Source of the DNA: Candidatus Alistipes faecavium | GTDB taxonomy: Bacteria > Bacteroidota > Bacteroidia > Bacteroidales > Rikenellaceae | Reading direction: 5' to 3' | DNA length: 64,000 nt | Assembly (NCBI GenBank): GCA_019118605.1 | Contig: DWYP01000049.1 | Span: forward strand, 62,001 to 126,000 | Shown here: one piece after another, positions 42,156-52,105 of the stretch | Layout: each line of letters starts with the position of its first letter | How positions within the stretch are numbered: position 1 is the stretch's first letter | Notes under the pieces: generated by a model | Seen by the model: only the letters and a program-made list of their open reading frames with translations | The model's database searches: none | Told to the model about the DNA's origin: nothing | Made by a program: the position numbers and the translations under genes

Positions 42156-42551
42156 TCACCGCTGCTCCATGTCGCGGAGGTGGATCTCCAGCGCCCGGAC
42201 CGAGATCTGGATCTCGAGGATCGAGACCCCGAGCGAGGCGATCAGCAGCAGGAGCGCCGCACCGAAGACATAGGCCGAGAGCGTCGTAAGTCCCACGTAG
42301 ATCAGGAACATCGTCACCACGCAGAGGAAAAGGCTCGTCACGCCCAACGCCTGCATCGTGCGCGTGAGGTGGAGCCGGCGGCGGAGGTTGTCGATCTGCG
42401 CACGGGTCACGTGCGAGGGCTGCTGCAGGTACTGCTCCTTGAGCGCACGCACGAGCTGCGCATAGGAGAGGAAACGGTTCGTGTAGGCCAGCAGGATGAG
42501 CGAGACGGCCGAGAACAGCAGCGCGGGGGTGGTCAGAGTCAGTTCTTCCAT
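42156..42551 (-). CDS. DUF2721 membrane protein
   Basis: A 131-residue protein matching DUF2721: an N-terminal helix (LTLTTPALLFSAVSLILLAYTNRFL), a central basic helical region (AQIDNLRRRLHLTRTMQALG) and two further membrane helices (TSLFLCVVTMFLIYVGLTTL and AYVFGAALLLLIASLGVSILE), ending EIHLRDMEQR. The family's role is unknown. A -7 box TACCTTTG (minus, 42578-42571) lies 20 bp upstream of the start. The gene stands alone between the phosphate genes and the polysaccharide locus. Confidence 0.82.
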   Translation of the reverse strand: MEELTLTTPALLFSAVSLILLAYTNRFLSYAQLVRALKEQYLQQPSHVTRAQIDNLRRRLHLTRTMQALGVTSLFLCVVTMFLIYVGLTTLSAYVFGAALLLLIASLGVSILEIQISVRALEIHLRDMEQR

Positions 42552-42570
42552 AATTGTCGGTATTTTCCGA

Positions 42571-42578
42571 CAAAGGTA
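42571..42578 (-). promoter_or_regulatory. -7 element TACCTTTG for the DUF2721 gene
   Basis: TACCTTTG on the minus strand, 20 bp before the ATG at 42551; -33 element unclear. Confidence 0.45.
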
Positions 42579-42630
42579 ATCAAATATCTCCGATGCGGCA
42601 CTCCCGCGCCGTTTTTCCCTCCGCAGGACG

Positions 42631-44673
42631 TCAGAGGTCCAGGCGCCGGCACGAGGCGCCCTTCACCACGAAGGGTTTGTCAACCCCCGGCAGCGTGACG
42701 CGGCGATCCTTGTCGCCCATGTTGACCACGATGTAGACGTGCCGCCCGTCGGGCCTGCACCACTCCGAGGCCAGCACTGTGGCGTCCTCGCCGAAGCCCG
42801 GGATATCGATCCGCGGATTGTCGCCCGCAGGGGTCACCTCACGCAGGAAACGGCCCCCGTAAACCACGTCGTGCAACGTGCGGCGGAAGTGCATGAGCTC
42901 ACGCATGAAGCGCGCCTCGGCAGCAGCCTCTTCCGACATCAGCGGCCGCGGATCGACCCACCCGATCTGCGAACCCCACAGCAGGGCCTTGGTCAGCTCG
43001 TAGCGGAAGTCCCCGAGCCCCATCTTGTCGGCCTCGCTCGGCGTATAGGTGAAGGCGCTGGTCACCGCGCGGTCGGAGTAGACCATCGGGAAGAGCGGCC
43101 GGATGATGCAGCTCTGCGGGGCATGCGGCGTGTTGACCACCAGCAGCATGTCGAACAGGTCGATGTAACACTCGGAGTTCTCCTCGCTCGTAAGGATCCG
43201 TCCCGGCAGCAGGTGCTCCGCGCGGATCTTGCCGATCAGCCGCCGGTATCCGTCGTACCAGAAGTCCCCGCCCCCCACGGGATGTCCGTGGTCGGGGTTC
43301 CAGCACGGCTCCGGAGCTGCCGCGGCGATCTGGTCGATGTAGATGCCGTCGACCCCGATCCCGTGCTGCAGGCTGTCGACCAGACCGATGATCTTCCGGT
43401 GCCAGATCTCCGTCGAAGGGCAGGTCACCGTATTGAGCACCTTCGAGGTGGGGTAGATCTCCGTATAGAGCGATCCGTCGGGCTTGCGGCACGAAGCGTC
43501 GTAACCCCGGTCGCGGCGGTAACTGTCGGCCGCGGGATCCCACAGGCGCCCGTTGATGTAGGGCGTGACGCGGGCCCCGAGCTCCTGGGCCCCCCGCACC
43601 ATCGGAGCGAAGGCGGGTTTTGCGGGCAGGTAGTCGGGATAGTGTGTGTCGTAGGGGTGATTGTGCCAGAAGTACCAGTGCACGCCCAGCCCCTCGCCGA
43701 AGAACTTCGCAGCGCGCCGCACGGCATCGTAGGTATCCTCCTGGGCGAACTTCGCGCGCACCCACGCGTCGGCGTCGTAGCACCACTGCGGGATGTTGCG
43801 CTCGGCGAGTGTCTTGCTGCCCCACTCGGTCGTATAGGTAAAGGGGCGGTACCAGCGGACAACGGCATCGGCCCACCCTTCGGGGGCGAATCCCACGACC
43901 GAACTCCACGGCAGGCGGAAGGTTCCGCCGTCGATCCACCCGGCCGAGGCGGGGATGGCGTCGCTCAGGAGCACCGTCTCGTGGGAACAGCGCGCCGAAT
44001 AGGTCTTGCCGCAGCCGCGGCGGTCCTCCGTGCCGTAATAGAAGGCGCCGTCGGCATTGTAGACAATCAGGAACTGCATGGCCGAGGCGTGCGAGGGATA
44101 ACGGGCCTCGAAGGTCGTGATGTCGAGCGGTTTCTCGACACCCCACCCCTCGGTGGTGAGGATCCGCCCGTCGGCCGGACGGCGGATCTCCAGGCGCGGG
44201 AAATGCAGGTCGGTGACCATCCACCCTTCGGGGAGGTCGGCCTCGAGCGACCAGCGCAGCAGCTCCTCGTCGTCGCACAGCGTCACGTACATCCGCACGG
44301 GATAGGTCTTCGACGAGTAGTCGAGCGTCAGCTGCCAGGTGAAGACCAGCGTCGCGGCGCCCTCGTCACGGCGGATTTCAGCCCCCTGGTAGACGGCATG
44401 CTCGGGCTTCAGTTCGGGATTCTCCCCCTGCGGGCCCTTGTACCAGAGGATCCAGGGCGTGGCGTTCGTCCCCGGATCGAGCACCGAATGCCCGTTGAGC
44501 ACGAGTTTTTCGATATCGAAGGCCCCTTCGCAGCGGAATACGGCCTCGACCCGGCCGTTCGACAGGCGGCAGGCGCCGTCCGATTCGGTCACAACGGTCC
44601 CGGCCTGGGCGCCGGATCCGCCGAACAGCAGGATGCCGGCAAGCATCCCCTTCGCAAGCAAGTTCCTTATCAT
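42631..44673 (-). CDS. DUF6259 glycoside-hydrolase-like exported protein
   Basis: A 680-residue protein with a signal peptide (MIRNLLAKGMLAGILLFGGSGAQA). An N-terminal beta-sandwich (about 25-300; CRLSNGRVEAVFRCEGAFDIEKLVLNG) resembles GH36/GH31-clan supersandwich domains. A TIM-barrel-like middle (about 310-580) contains VHWYFWHNHPYDTHYPDY, GVDGIYIDQIAAAAPEPCW (candidate catalytic Asp) and RILTSEENSECYID (candidate acid/base region), features of DUF6259. A small C-terminal beta domain follows. The substrate is unknown. It is transcribed divergently from the susC operon and has a -7 box TACTTTTG (minus, 44774-44767). It is likely part of the same glycan-use locus. Confidence 0.75.
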   Translation of the reverse strand: MIRNLLAKGMLAGILLFGGSGAQAGTVVTESDGACRLSNGRVEAVFRCEGAFDIEKLVLNGHSVLDPGTNATPWILWYKGPQGENPELKPEHAVYQGAEIRRDEGAATLVFTWQLTLDYSSKTYPVRMYVTLCDDEELLRWSLEADLPEGWMVTDLHFPRLEIRRPADGRILTTEGWGVEKPLDITTFEARYPSHASAMQFLIVYNADGAFYYGTEDRRGCGKTYSARCSHETVLLSDAIPASAGWIDGGTFRLPWSSVVGFAPEGWADAVVRWYRPFTYTTEWGSKTLAERNIPQWCYDADAWVRAKFAQEDTYDAVRRAAKFFGEGLGVHWYFWHNHPYDTHYPDYLPAKPAFAPMVRGAQELGARVTPYINGRLWDPAADSYRRDRGYDASCRKPDGSLYTEIYPTSKVLNTVTCPSTEIWHRKIIGLVDSLQHGIGVDGIYIDQIAAAAPEPCWNPDHGHPVGGGDFWYDGYRRLIGKIRAEHLLPGRILTSEENSECYIDLFDMLLVVNTPHAPQSCIIRPLFPMVYSDRAVTSAFTYTPSEADKMGLGDFRYELTKALLWGSQIGWVDPRPLMSEEAAAEARFMRELMHFRRTLHDVVYGGRFLREVTPAGDNPRIDIPGFGEDATVLASEWCRPDGRHVYIVVNMGDKDRRVTLPGVDKPFVVKGASCRRLDL

Positions 44674-44766
44674 ATCTGCATGTTTTAACGCATTTCCCGC
44701 AGATGCCGCGCCGGTTTCATATTATATATTAAAGTATCGGCGTTGGGGCAGGCCGGGGAATCCGAA

Positions 44767-44797
44767 CAAAAGTAAGAAAAATAATTTACTCCGACAA
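44767..44797 (-). promoter_or_regulatory. Promoter of the DUF6259 gene
   Basis: On the minus strand TACTTTTG (44774-44767) is a TAnnTTTG match, and TTG (44797-44795) lies about 20 bp upstream as a partial -33 element. It is about 95 bp before the start codon. Confidence 0.5.
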
Positions 44798-45120
44798 CCC
44801 CTTCATAGTAAATAATTTTACAATGAAAGGCCGGTCCGCATCCTCGGGCAAATGATCCGAAACGGCCCCGTTTCGTCCGCCGCCGGACATCACTCACCCT
44901 CTCTTCCGTCGGCAATCTCTCCCGTGCGGACCCGCACAAGGCTTGCCGTCCGAAACGCAGATCCCTACGCACGGGAACATCTCCCGCACCGCGCCGCCGC
45001 AGCATCCGGAGACCCTCGAAAAGCAACCCTTCCCGATTTCCGGGCGGCAGGGGAACAATCCATTCGCTCCTCAATGATAAAATTATTTATCAAAAATATC
45101 CATGATTATAATTTTATTGC

Positions 45121-45128
45121 TATATTTG
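45121..45128 (+). promoter_or_regulatory. -7 element TATATTTG upstream of the susC operon
   Basis: A perfect TAnnTTTG match 280 bp before the susC ATG, in an A/T-rich patch. The leader would be long. The rest of the 735 bp gap 44674-45408 contains no gene I can support, and no sigma/anti-sigma or hybrid two-component regulator lies nearby. Confidence 0.4.
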
Positions 45129-45408
45129 TCGGTGAACTGGGAAATATTTTTACCCTGGAAGCTCCGGCCGCCAGGCTACGGCCCGATTTTAATGGTTAAG
45201 AGACAAACAGATAACCGATAAACCAACCGCTGATTCCACGCACCTAAAAACCGCCGAGCCTATGACAAGATATCCCCAGTAACCTCGTACGAATGACTTC
45301 TCGGAGAATATCCACGGCATTCCGCTTCCGACCGGCGTGCTCTCGGACGGAATCCTTTTAACGCCAACGTTAAAACCGGACAAATCCTCATCAATGTAAA
45401 CCAAACGT

Positions 45409-48400
45409 ATGGATATGAAGATGATTATACACAAACTGTTTTGCAACATAACGCTCCGGTCGCTCTTCCTGATACTGGGGCTTATGGCATTTACGGAATT
45501 GAGCGCCAACAGCGAAGCCGACTACTCCGCATCCCCGGCGGACCTGACCGTCCAACAAGGGGGGGGGAGATTCACCCTCACCGGACAGGTCCTGGATGAG
45601 AACAAGGCGGGAATCCCCGGAGCAACGGTCATCGTCAAGGGCAGCACCCGAGGCGCCATCACCGATACCGACGGACACTTCGCCATCAGCGTCGCCGGAA
45701 GCGACGCCATCGAGATCTCCTACCTCGGATACGAGTCGCAGACCATCCAGGTCGGCGCGCAGACCAACATCGTCGTCGAACTGGCCCGCAAGGTCTCCGA
45801 ACTCGAGGCCGTAACGGTAGTCGCCTTCGGTAAGCAGCGCAAAGAGAGTATCGTCGGCGCCATCAACACCCTCGACGCCAAAGACCTGAACATCTCCACC
45901 GGACAGCTCTCGTCGAACCTCGCGGGAAAACTCGCCGGCGTGGTCGTCATGCAGCGTACCGGTGAGCCGGGCGCCGGAGCCGACTTCTGGATCCGCGGCG
46001 TAAGCACCTTCGGAACCGGATCGACCTCCCCGCTGATCCTCATCGACGGCATCGAGCGCAGCATGGACCTCATCGACTCCGACGACATCGCCACGCTCTC
46101 CGTCCTCAAGGACGCCACCGCCACGGCCCTCTACGGTGTGCGGGGTGCCAACGGTATCGTAGTGATCACGACCAAGCGAGGCTCCGAGATGCCCAAGACC
46201 AACGTCGAGATCAAGGCCGAATTCGGCATGACGCAGCCCGTGAAGCTGCCCCAGCTGGCCAATACCGAGCAGTGGCTCGACTTCTTCACCGAGCTCTACC
46301 GCGACGCCGGCTATCCCAACCCGCCCTTCACCGACTACGAGCGCCAGCTCTACCTCACGGGCCAGGATCCCGACCTCTATCCGTCGGTTGACTGGGTGAA
46401 GACCATGTACAAGGACATGGCCATGACCGGGCACGTGCACGTGAACGTCACGGGAGGCTCGGAAAAAGTCCGCCACTACACCTCGGCCTCCTACTACACC
46501 GAGGGAGGTATCTTCAACGTGGCCGAAAACAGCCGCTACAACGCCCAGATGAACTTCAACAAGTTCTCCTTCCGCTCGAACGTCGACATCAACATCACGC
46601 GCTCGACCGAGCTGGGAATCTCGCTGGCCACGATCTACACCATGAAGAACCAGCCCAACGCCTCCGCCAGCGACATCTACAACTACACGATGTACACCAC
46701 GCCGATCGCCACCCCGACGGTCTTCTCCGACGGAACGATCGCCATCCCGCAGGAGAGCAGCTCGGTGAACCCCTACAACATGCTCAACAACTCGGGTTAC
46801 ATGCGTACGAACAACATGGTGGCGCAGTCGCTGCTCTCGCTGACCCAGGACTTCTCGGAGATCATCACCGAGGGACTCCAGGCCAACGTGAAATTCGCAT
46901 GGGACGCCCAGAACTCCAACGTCGTACGGCGTTCGATCAGCCCCACGGCCTACTACGCCCTGGGACGTGACGAAAACGGCGACCTGATCTTCGGGAACAA
47001 CGGCGAGGGTTCGAACTACATGTCGCTCTCGTCGTCGAACTCCGGATGGACGGCCATCAACCTCGAGGCGTCGTTCACCTACGATCGCCTCTTCGGACAG
47101 GATCACCGCGTGGGCGCCCTGTTCCTCTACACGCTGCGCAGCAAGACCAACACCGTGCCGGGATACGACTACATCGGCGCATTCCCCTACCGCAACCTCG
47201 GTATCGCCGGACGTGTCACCTACGCCTTCCGCGACAAGTACTTCGCGGAGTTCAACTTCGGTTACAACGGCTCGGAAAACTTCGCACCCGGCAAGCGCTT
47301 CGGATTCTTCCCCTCGTACGCCGCCGGATGGATGATCAGCAACGAGCGCTTCTGGGAGCCGCTGCGCGAGACGGTCAACATCCTGAAGATCCGCGGATCG
47401 TACGGTAAGATCGGTAACGACCAGATCGGCGGTAACCGCCGCTTCGCATACAACACGACGCTGAACACGAGCGCCGCAGGCTTCACCTTCGGAACGAGCG
47501 GCCCGACCGTAGCCACGGGACGCCCCTCAACGGGTATCTCGACCAAGGACTTCGGAAACCCCAACGTGTCGTGGGAGGAGGCCACCAAGGCCGACGTAGG
47601 TATCGAGCTCGGACTCTTCAACATGATCAAGATCCAGGCCGACTACTTCTACGAGAAGCGCGAGGGCATCTTCATCCAGCGCGAGTCGACGCCTTCGGTG
47701 GTCGGCGAGCTCGTCGCCCAGTGGGTGAACCTCGGACGCATGCGCAACCAGGGATTCGACATGTCGCTCGAATTCGACAAGCAGATCAACAAGGATCTCT
47801 ACGTGTCGGCCCGCGGTAACTTCACCTACAACCGCAACAAGAAACTCTACGACGACAAACCCGACCAGATCTGGAAGTACCAGAACCTCGCGGGATTCGC
47901 CCAGGACCAGCAGTTCGGACTGATCGCCGAAGGGCTCTTCGTCGACGAGGAGGACATCGCCAACTGGCCCAAGCAGGAGTTCAGCGACGTCCGCCCGGGC
48001 GACATCAAGTACCGCGACGTCAACGGCGACGGCGTGGTGAACACCTACGACCGCGTGGCCATCGGTTACACGGCCGTCCCGGAGATCAACTACGGATTCG
48101 GCGCCAGCATGCGCTGGAAGGGTCTCGACCTCTCGGTATTCTTCTCGGGGGTGGCCCACACGACGCGCATCATCAGCGGATTCAACCTCTTCGGCGCCTC
48201 GTCGAACATCATCCGTCTGGGACAGATCTTCGCCGACGTGGCCGACAACCGCTGGACGCTGGACAACCAGAACCCCAATGCCCCCTACCCGCGTCTGTCG
48301 ATGAACAAGGTCGACAACAACCAGCAGGCCTCGACCTACTGGCAGCGCGACATGAGCTTCCTGCGTCTGAAGAACGCCGAAATCGGCTACACGCTGCCCA

Positions 48401-48570
48401 AGAAATGGGTCAAGAAGGTGGGCCTGTCGAACGTCCGCTTCTACCTGCAGGGAACGAATCTCCTTACATTCAGCGAATTCGACCTCTGGGATCCGGAGTT
48501 GACCGCCAACTACGGTAACCAATACCCGACCGTGCGTACCGTCACGCTCGGCGCGAACATCAAATTCTAA
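45409..48570 (+). CDS. SusC/RagA-family TonB-linked outer-membrane protein
   Basis: A 1053-residue SusC-type transporter. A long signal segment (about 1-33) is followed by a CarboxypepD_reg-like domain (FTLTGQVLDENKAGIPGATVIVKGSTRGAITDTDG, about 55-130). A TonB-box-like segment (EAVTVVAFGKQRKESIVGAI) leads into the plug domain with WIRGVSTFGTGSTSPLILIDGIER and LKDATATALYGVRGANGIVVITTK. The C-terminal barrel ends TVTLGANIKF. Partnered with the SusD homologue 15 bp downstream, it should import oligosaccharides or other glycan fragments. The SusD partner is interrupted by a stop codon. Confidence 0.95.
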   Translation: MDMKMIIHKLFCNITLRSLFLILGLMAFTELSANSEADYSASPADLTVQQGGGRFTLTGQVLDENKAGIPGATVIVKGSTRGAITDTDGHFAISVAGSDAIEISYLGYESQTIQVGAQTNIVVELARKVSELEAVTVVAFGKQRKESIVGAINTLDAKDLNISTGQLSSNLAGKLAGVVVMQRTGEPGAGADFWIRGVSTFGTGSTSPLILIDGIERSMDLIDSDDIATLSVLKDATATALYGVRGANGIVVITTKRGSEMPKTNVEIKAEFGMTQPVKLPQLANTEQWLDFFTELYRDAGYPNPPFTDYERQLYLTGQDPDLYPSVDWVKTMYKDMAMTGHVHVNVTGGSEKVRHYTSASYYTEGGIFNVAENSRYNAQMNFNKFSFRSNVDINITRSTELGISLATIYTMKNQPNASASDIYNYTMYTTPIATPTVFSDGTIAIPQESSSVNPYNMLNNSGYMRTNNMVAQSLLSLTQDFSEIITEGLQANVKFAWDAQNSNVVRRSISPTAYYALGRDENGDLIFGNNGEGSNYMSLSSSNSGWTAINLEASFTYDRLFGQDHRVGALFLYTLRSKTNTVPGYDYIGAFPYRNLGIAGRVTYAFRDKYFAEFNFGYNGSENFAPGKRFGFFPSYAAGWMISNERFWEPLRETVNILKIRGSYGKIGNDQIGGNRRFAYNTTLNTSAAGFTFGTSGPTVATGRPSTGISTKDFGNPNVSWEEATKADVGIELGLFNMIKIQADYFYEKREGIFIQRESTPSVVGELVAQWVNLGRMRNQGFDMSLEFDKQINKDLYVSARGNFTYNRNKKLYDDKPDQIWKYQNLAGFAQDQQFGLIAEGLFVDEEDIANWPKQEFSDVRPGDIKYRDVNGDGVVNTYDRVAIGYTAVPEINYGFGASMRWKGLDLSVFFSGVAHTTRIISGFNLFGASSNIIRLGQIFADVADNRWTLDNQNPNAPYPRLSMNKVDNNQQASTYWQRDMSFLRLKNAEIGYTLPKKWVKKVGLSNVRFYLQGTNLLTFSEFDLWDPELTANYGNQYPTVRTVTLGANIKF

Positions 48571-48585
48571 AAACACCGGGACACT

Positions 48586-50586
48586 ATGAAACAGATACGC
48601 ATATTAGCAACCCTCATGCTGGCCGGCTGCCTTTCGCTGATCTCCTGCGACTCGTACTTCGACGTGGAGCTCGACAACCAGGCGACCATGGACGAAATCT
48701 TCAGCCAGCGTACGACCGCAAAACGCTACCTGCAGCACATCTACTCCTACCTGCCCCTCGAGGAGGAGATCGTCGGCAGCGAAGGATGGGTCGTGGCTCG
48801 CGCCGACGAAGCCCAGTATTCGTTCTACCAGTGGGTATACTACATCCCCTACATGACGGGCAACTACGGAACCGCAACGCCCGACAGCGGCTCCACGCCG
48901 GAGCAGTACTTCAACTTCTGGTCGAAGTGCTACAAGGCCATCAACCAGTGCTCGATCTTCCTGGCCAACATCGACAAGGACAAGGACGACACGCCTCAGG
49001 TGGTCGAATACATGAAGGCCGAGGCGCGGTTCCTGCGCGCCTTCTACTACTTCTGCCTCTTCCGCCAGTACGGCCCGGTATACATCTGGGGTGACAGGAT
49101 CTCCGACGAGACGATCCAGGGCGCCTCGATCGACCGCCATACCGTGGAGGAGAACATCGACTTCATCGTCAGCGAGCTCGACGCCATCAAGGACATCCTG
49201 CCGCTGCGCGTCGGCGACATCGAGTCGGAGGACCTCTGGCAGGGACGCATCACTCGCGGCGCCGCCCTGGCGCTCAAGTCGCGCGTGCTGCTCTACGCCG
49301 CCTCGCCGCTCTACAACGGCTGCGACCTCTACAAGGGACAGATGAAGAACATGCGCGGCGACTACCTCTTCCCGCAAACCCCCGACGAGAACAAGTGGCA
49401 GGAGGCTGCCGACGCCGCCTGGGAGGTGATCCAGATGACCCAGTACAGCCTCTGCAAGCGCACGTCGACCAGCACCACCGGCGACAAGAAATTCAAGGAC
49501 GGGGCCGCCTCCTACCAGGCCGTAATGTTCGAGCCGTGGAACGAAGAGACCATCTGGGGCTAGTGGCGCCGCACCTCCGACGCATACAACTACACCGGCA
49601 CGACGGGTATCATCCAGGCCCTGGCGCCCTTCAACGGCGTTATCCCCAATTCCGACCCGCAGGTTTCGTACAACACCTACATCTCGCCCGCCACAGCCGG
49701 ATTCGGAGGCATCGCCCCGTCGCTGAAGCTCGTGGACTCCTATCCGATGTGGGAGAGCGGCCGCTACCCCGTCACGGGATACCAGGGGCAGAACGACCTC
49801 TCGAAGCCCATCGTCGACGAAAAGTCGGGATACCAGGCCACGGGATTCACCGAAGGCTACCAGCAGCCCGTAGATGCCGACTGGGCTCCGGCCTTCAAGG
49901 CGCACAACAGCTGCGTGGGACGCGATCCGCGTTTCTACTCGTCGGTAGTGCCCAACGGATTCTACTTCCCGAAGAAAGATGCCAACACCCGCTTCACGTG
50001 CTACAACAACGCCAAAGAGTGCTCGTCGCCCTACAGCGCCACCTCGGGCTGCATCCGCGTAGGCTACATCTGGCGCCGCATGTACAAGGCCGACCAGTCG
50101 CTGAACACCCTGGCCGAGCTGCAGGCCATCAAGTACGTCTACCCGACCTTCCGCCTCGCGGAGATCTACCTCAACTACGCCGAGGCCTGCAACGAGAAGC
50201 CGCAGCGCGACGAAGCCTCTGCGCTCGAGTACCTCAACAAGGTACGCAACCGCGTGGGGCTGAACAACATCGAGGAGGCCTATCCCGAGATCAAGGGCAA
50301 CAAGGAGCTGCTCCGCTGGTGCATCCAGAAGGAGCGCATGGTGGAGTTCGCCTTCGAGTGCCAGCGCCATTACGACGTCTGCCGCTGGATGATCGCCAAG
50401 GACGAATACCCCAGCAAGCAGTGGACGCTGCACCTGACGGCCGACAACTACGAAGATTCGTACGAGCGTGTCAGCAACGAGCTGCCGCTGGCCGACAACG
50501 CATTCACCGACCGCGACTACCTCTTCCCGATCAGCTCCTCGCTGCTCTCGGAGATGACCAACATTACCCAGAATTACGGATTCTAA
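48586..50586 (+). pseudogene. SusD/RagB-family lipoprotein interrupted by an in-frame TAG
   Basis: The frame starts MKQIRILATLMLAGCLSLISC (lipoprotein, Cys 21) and shows typical SusD TPR helices (EMKAEARFLRAFYYFCLFRQYGPV, RITRGAALALKSRVLLYAASPLYN). After 325 codons, TAG at 49561-49563 stops it between NEETIWG and WRRTSDAYNY. The same frame then continues without a break to 50586, covering the C-terminal half (LAEIYLNYAEACNEKPQ, NKVRNRVGLNNIEEAYPEIKGNKELL, RDYLFPI). Together it would be 666 residues. There is no frameshift or decay elsewhere, so this is a recent nonsense mutation, a sequencing error, or a suppressed amber codon. Confidence 0.88.
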
Positions 50587-50602
50587 CAAAACGCCCGAGA
50601 TT

Positions 50603-52015
50603 ATGAAAATAAATAGGTTAAAACTGTTGATCGTCGCACTGTCGGCCGCCGCCTTCATGGGCTGCCAAGACGACCGGAACAACTTCATGGTGAGCGACAG
50701 CGTCTCGTTCGTCGGCACGGCCGAGGTGTTGCAGCAGATCAGGGAGGTCTCGATATACGACCAAACGTGCGACATTCCCGTTTTGAAGAACGGTAAGGGC
50801 CAGAGTGCCGCAACGGTTCATGTGCAGACTTCGGAGGCCGTGCTGACGGCCTACAACCAGGCCAACGGCACCTCGTATGCCTACCTGCCCGAGAGCTGCT
50901 ATGAAATCACCTCCACGCTGCACTTCGGGGAGGACGATTTCCGCAAGTTCGCCACACTGAAGTGGGATGTCGGCGCCGTATCCGCACTCGATGCGGAGCA
51001 GACCTACGTCATACCCCTCGAGCTCTCGGTCGAGGGCAGCGTCCTGCCCCTGGCCGAAGACCGCAAACAGACATTCATCACCCTGGTAGGCTCCTCGGTG
51101 TCGATGGGCGCCCTCACGAACTCCTCGACGGGAAGCGACCTGGTATTCGACGGACAGATCTCGCTCAACTCCGCGATCTCGACGCTGGACGTCACGATCG
51201 ACTACGCGATCGACAACAGCCTCATCGCCGCCTACAACGAAGCCAACGGCACCTCGTACAAAGCGGCGCCCGACGGCATGGCATCGCTGGTCGCCACGAC
51301 CTCCACGATCGCCGCGGGAGAGCTCGTCACGACCTTTTCCTGCCGCATCAGCACCCAGAAGGTCAAGGAGCACATCGACGAGCTGAAGGCCGGAGGATAC
51401 GTCGTTCCGGTGAGCATCACCTCGGTGACCGAGGGCGTCGCCATCGAGCAGAAAACCGCCTTCGTACCGCTCTTCCCCCGCGAGACCAAGGGCCCGTGGG
51501 AGCTCCTCGAAGGGTATGAGATCGGATGGGCATTCGGCCCGACGAATCCCGGAAACGCCATGTACATCGGGGCGCGCCTCTTCGACGGCGTGGTTTCGAA
51601 CGAGTGGATCCCCTTCATCAACGGAAACGATCAGAACGTCTTCCCGATGGTCTTCGTCGCCGACATGGGGCAGCCGCACATCTTCACGAACTTCCTGATC
51701 GCCGACTCCTACAACTTCCAGGGTTCGTACCGCGACTACGAGATCTACATCAGCAACGCGTACGACGGAGCGAACACCGCCTGGACGAAGGTGGCCTCGG
51801 GCATGCGCGACTACACCTACTGCGTCGAGGCGAACACCTCGCCCTACGTCAAGGATCATCCCGACCTGACGTACGACTATCCGATCCAGCAGGTCGCCAT
51901 GGGCCGCTACCTGAAGTTCGTCATCCTGAAGTGCGAGGCGACGCGTGACAACGGAATTGCACCCTCACCCTGCGGAGGCGGCAAGCTGGGAGACGTCTGG
52001 GGCGAAGCACTCTGA
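50603..52015 (+). CDS. DUF1735 surface lipoprotein with discoidin-like domain
   Basis: A 470-residue lipoprotein (FMGC, Cys 21, followed by QDD, an acidic surface-export-like signal). Two DUF1735/BT_3987-like beta-sandwich repeats can be seen at about residues 35-150 and 165-290, each with an AYNxANGTSY motif (TAYNQANGTSYAYLP, AAYNEANGTSYKAAP). A C-terminal region of about 150 residues resembles an F5/8 type C (discoidin) carbohydrate-binding domain (VFVADMGQPHIFTNFLIADSY, RDYEIYISN, MGRYLKFVILKCEA). It is probably a surface glycan-binding protein of the SusCD system, located 16 bp after susD. Confidence 0.85.
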   Translation: MKINRLKLLIVALSAAAFMGCQDDRNNFMVSDSVSFVGTAEVLQQIREVSIYDQTCDIPVLKNGKGQSAATVHVQTSEAVLTAYNQANGTSYAYLPESCYEITSTLHFGEDDFRKFATLKWDVGAVSALDAEQTYVIPLELSVEGSVLPLAEDRKQTFITLVGSSVSMGALTNSSTGSDLVFDGQISLNSAISTLDVTIDYAIDNSLIAAYNEANGTSYKAAPDGMASLVATTSTIAAGELVTTFSCRISTQKVKEHIDELKAGGYVVPVSITSVTEGVAIEQKTAFVPLFPRETKGPWELLEGYEIGWAFGPTNPGNAMYIGARLFDGVVSNEWIPFINGNDQNVFPMVFVADMGQPHIFTNFLIADSYNFQGSYRDYEIYISNAYDGANTAWTKVASGMRDYTYCVEANTSPYVKDHPDLTYDYPIQQVAMGRYLKFVILKCEATRDNGIAPSPCGGGKLGDVWGEAL

Positions 52016-52042
52016 TCCCGCCGCATGAACGTTTAATCCGAA

Positions 52043-52082
52043 AGATCCCGTTGTGATCCGGCATGGTCTCACAACGGGATCT
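52043..52082 (+). terminator. Perfect 14 bp stem-loop between the DUF1735 and DUF4855 genes
   Basis: AGATCCCGTTGTGA (52043-52056) pairs fully with TCACAACGGGATCT (52069-52082) around a 12-nt loop, 27 bp after the DUF1735 stop. There is no T-run after it. It may partly terminate, or stabilise the upstream susCD mRNA relative to the DUF4855 genes. Confidence 0.55.
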
Positions 52083-52105
52083 CTTGAATGACCCGACCGA
52101 ACGAC

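Noticed and set aside
49732..50586. The second half of susD as an independent gene starting at 49732
   Set aside because: It is in the same frame as the first half, lacks a signal peptide and matches the C-terminal part of SusD, so it is the continuation of an interrupted gene.
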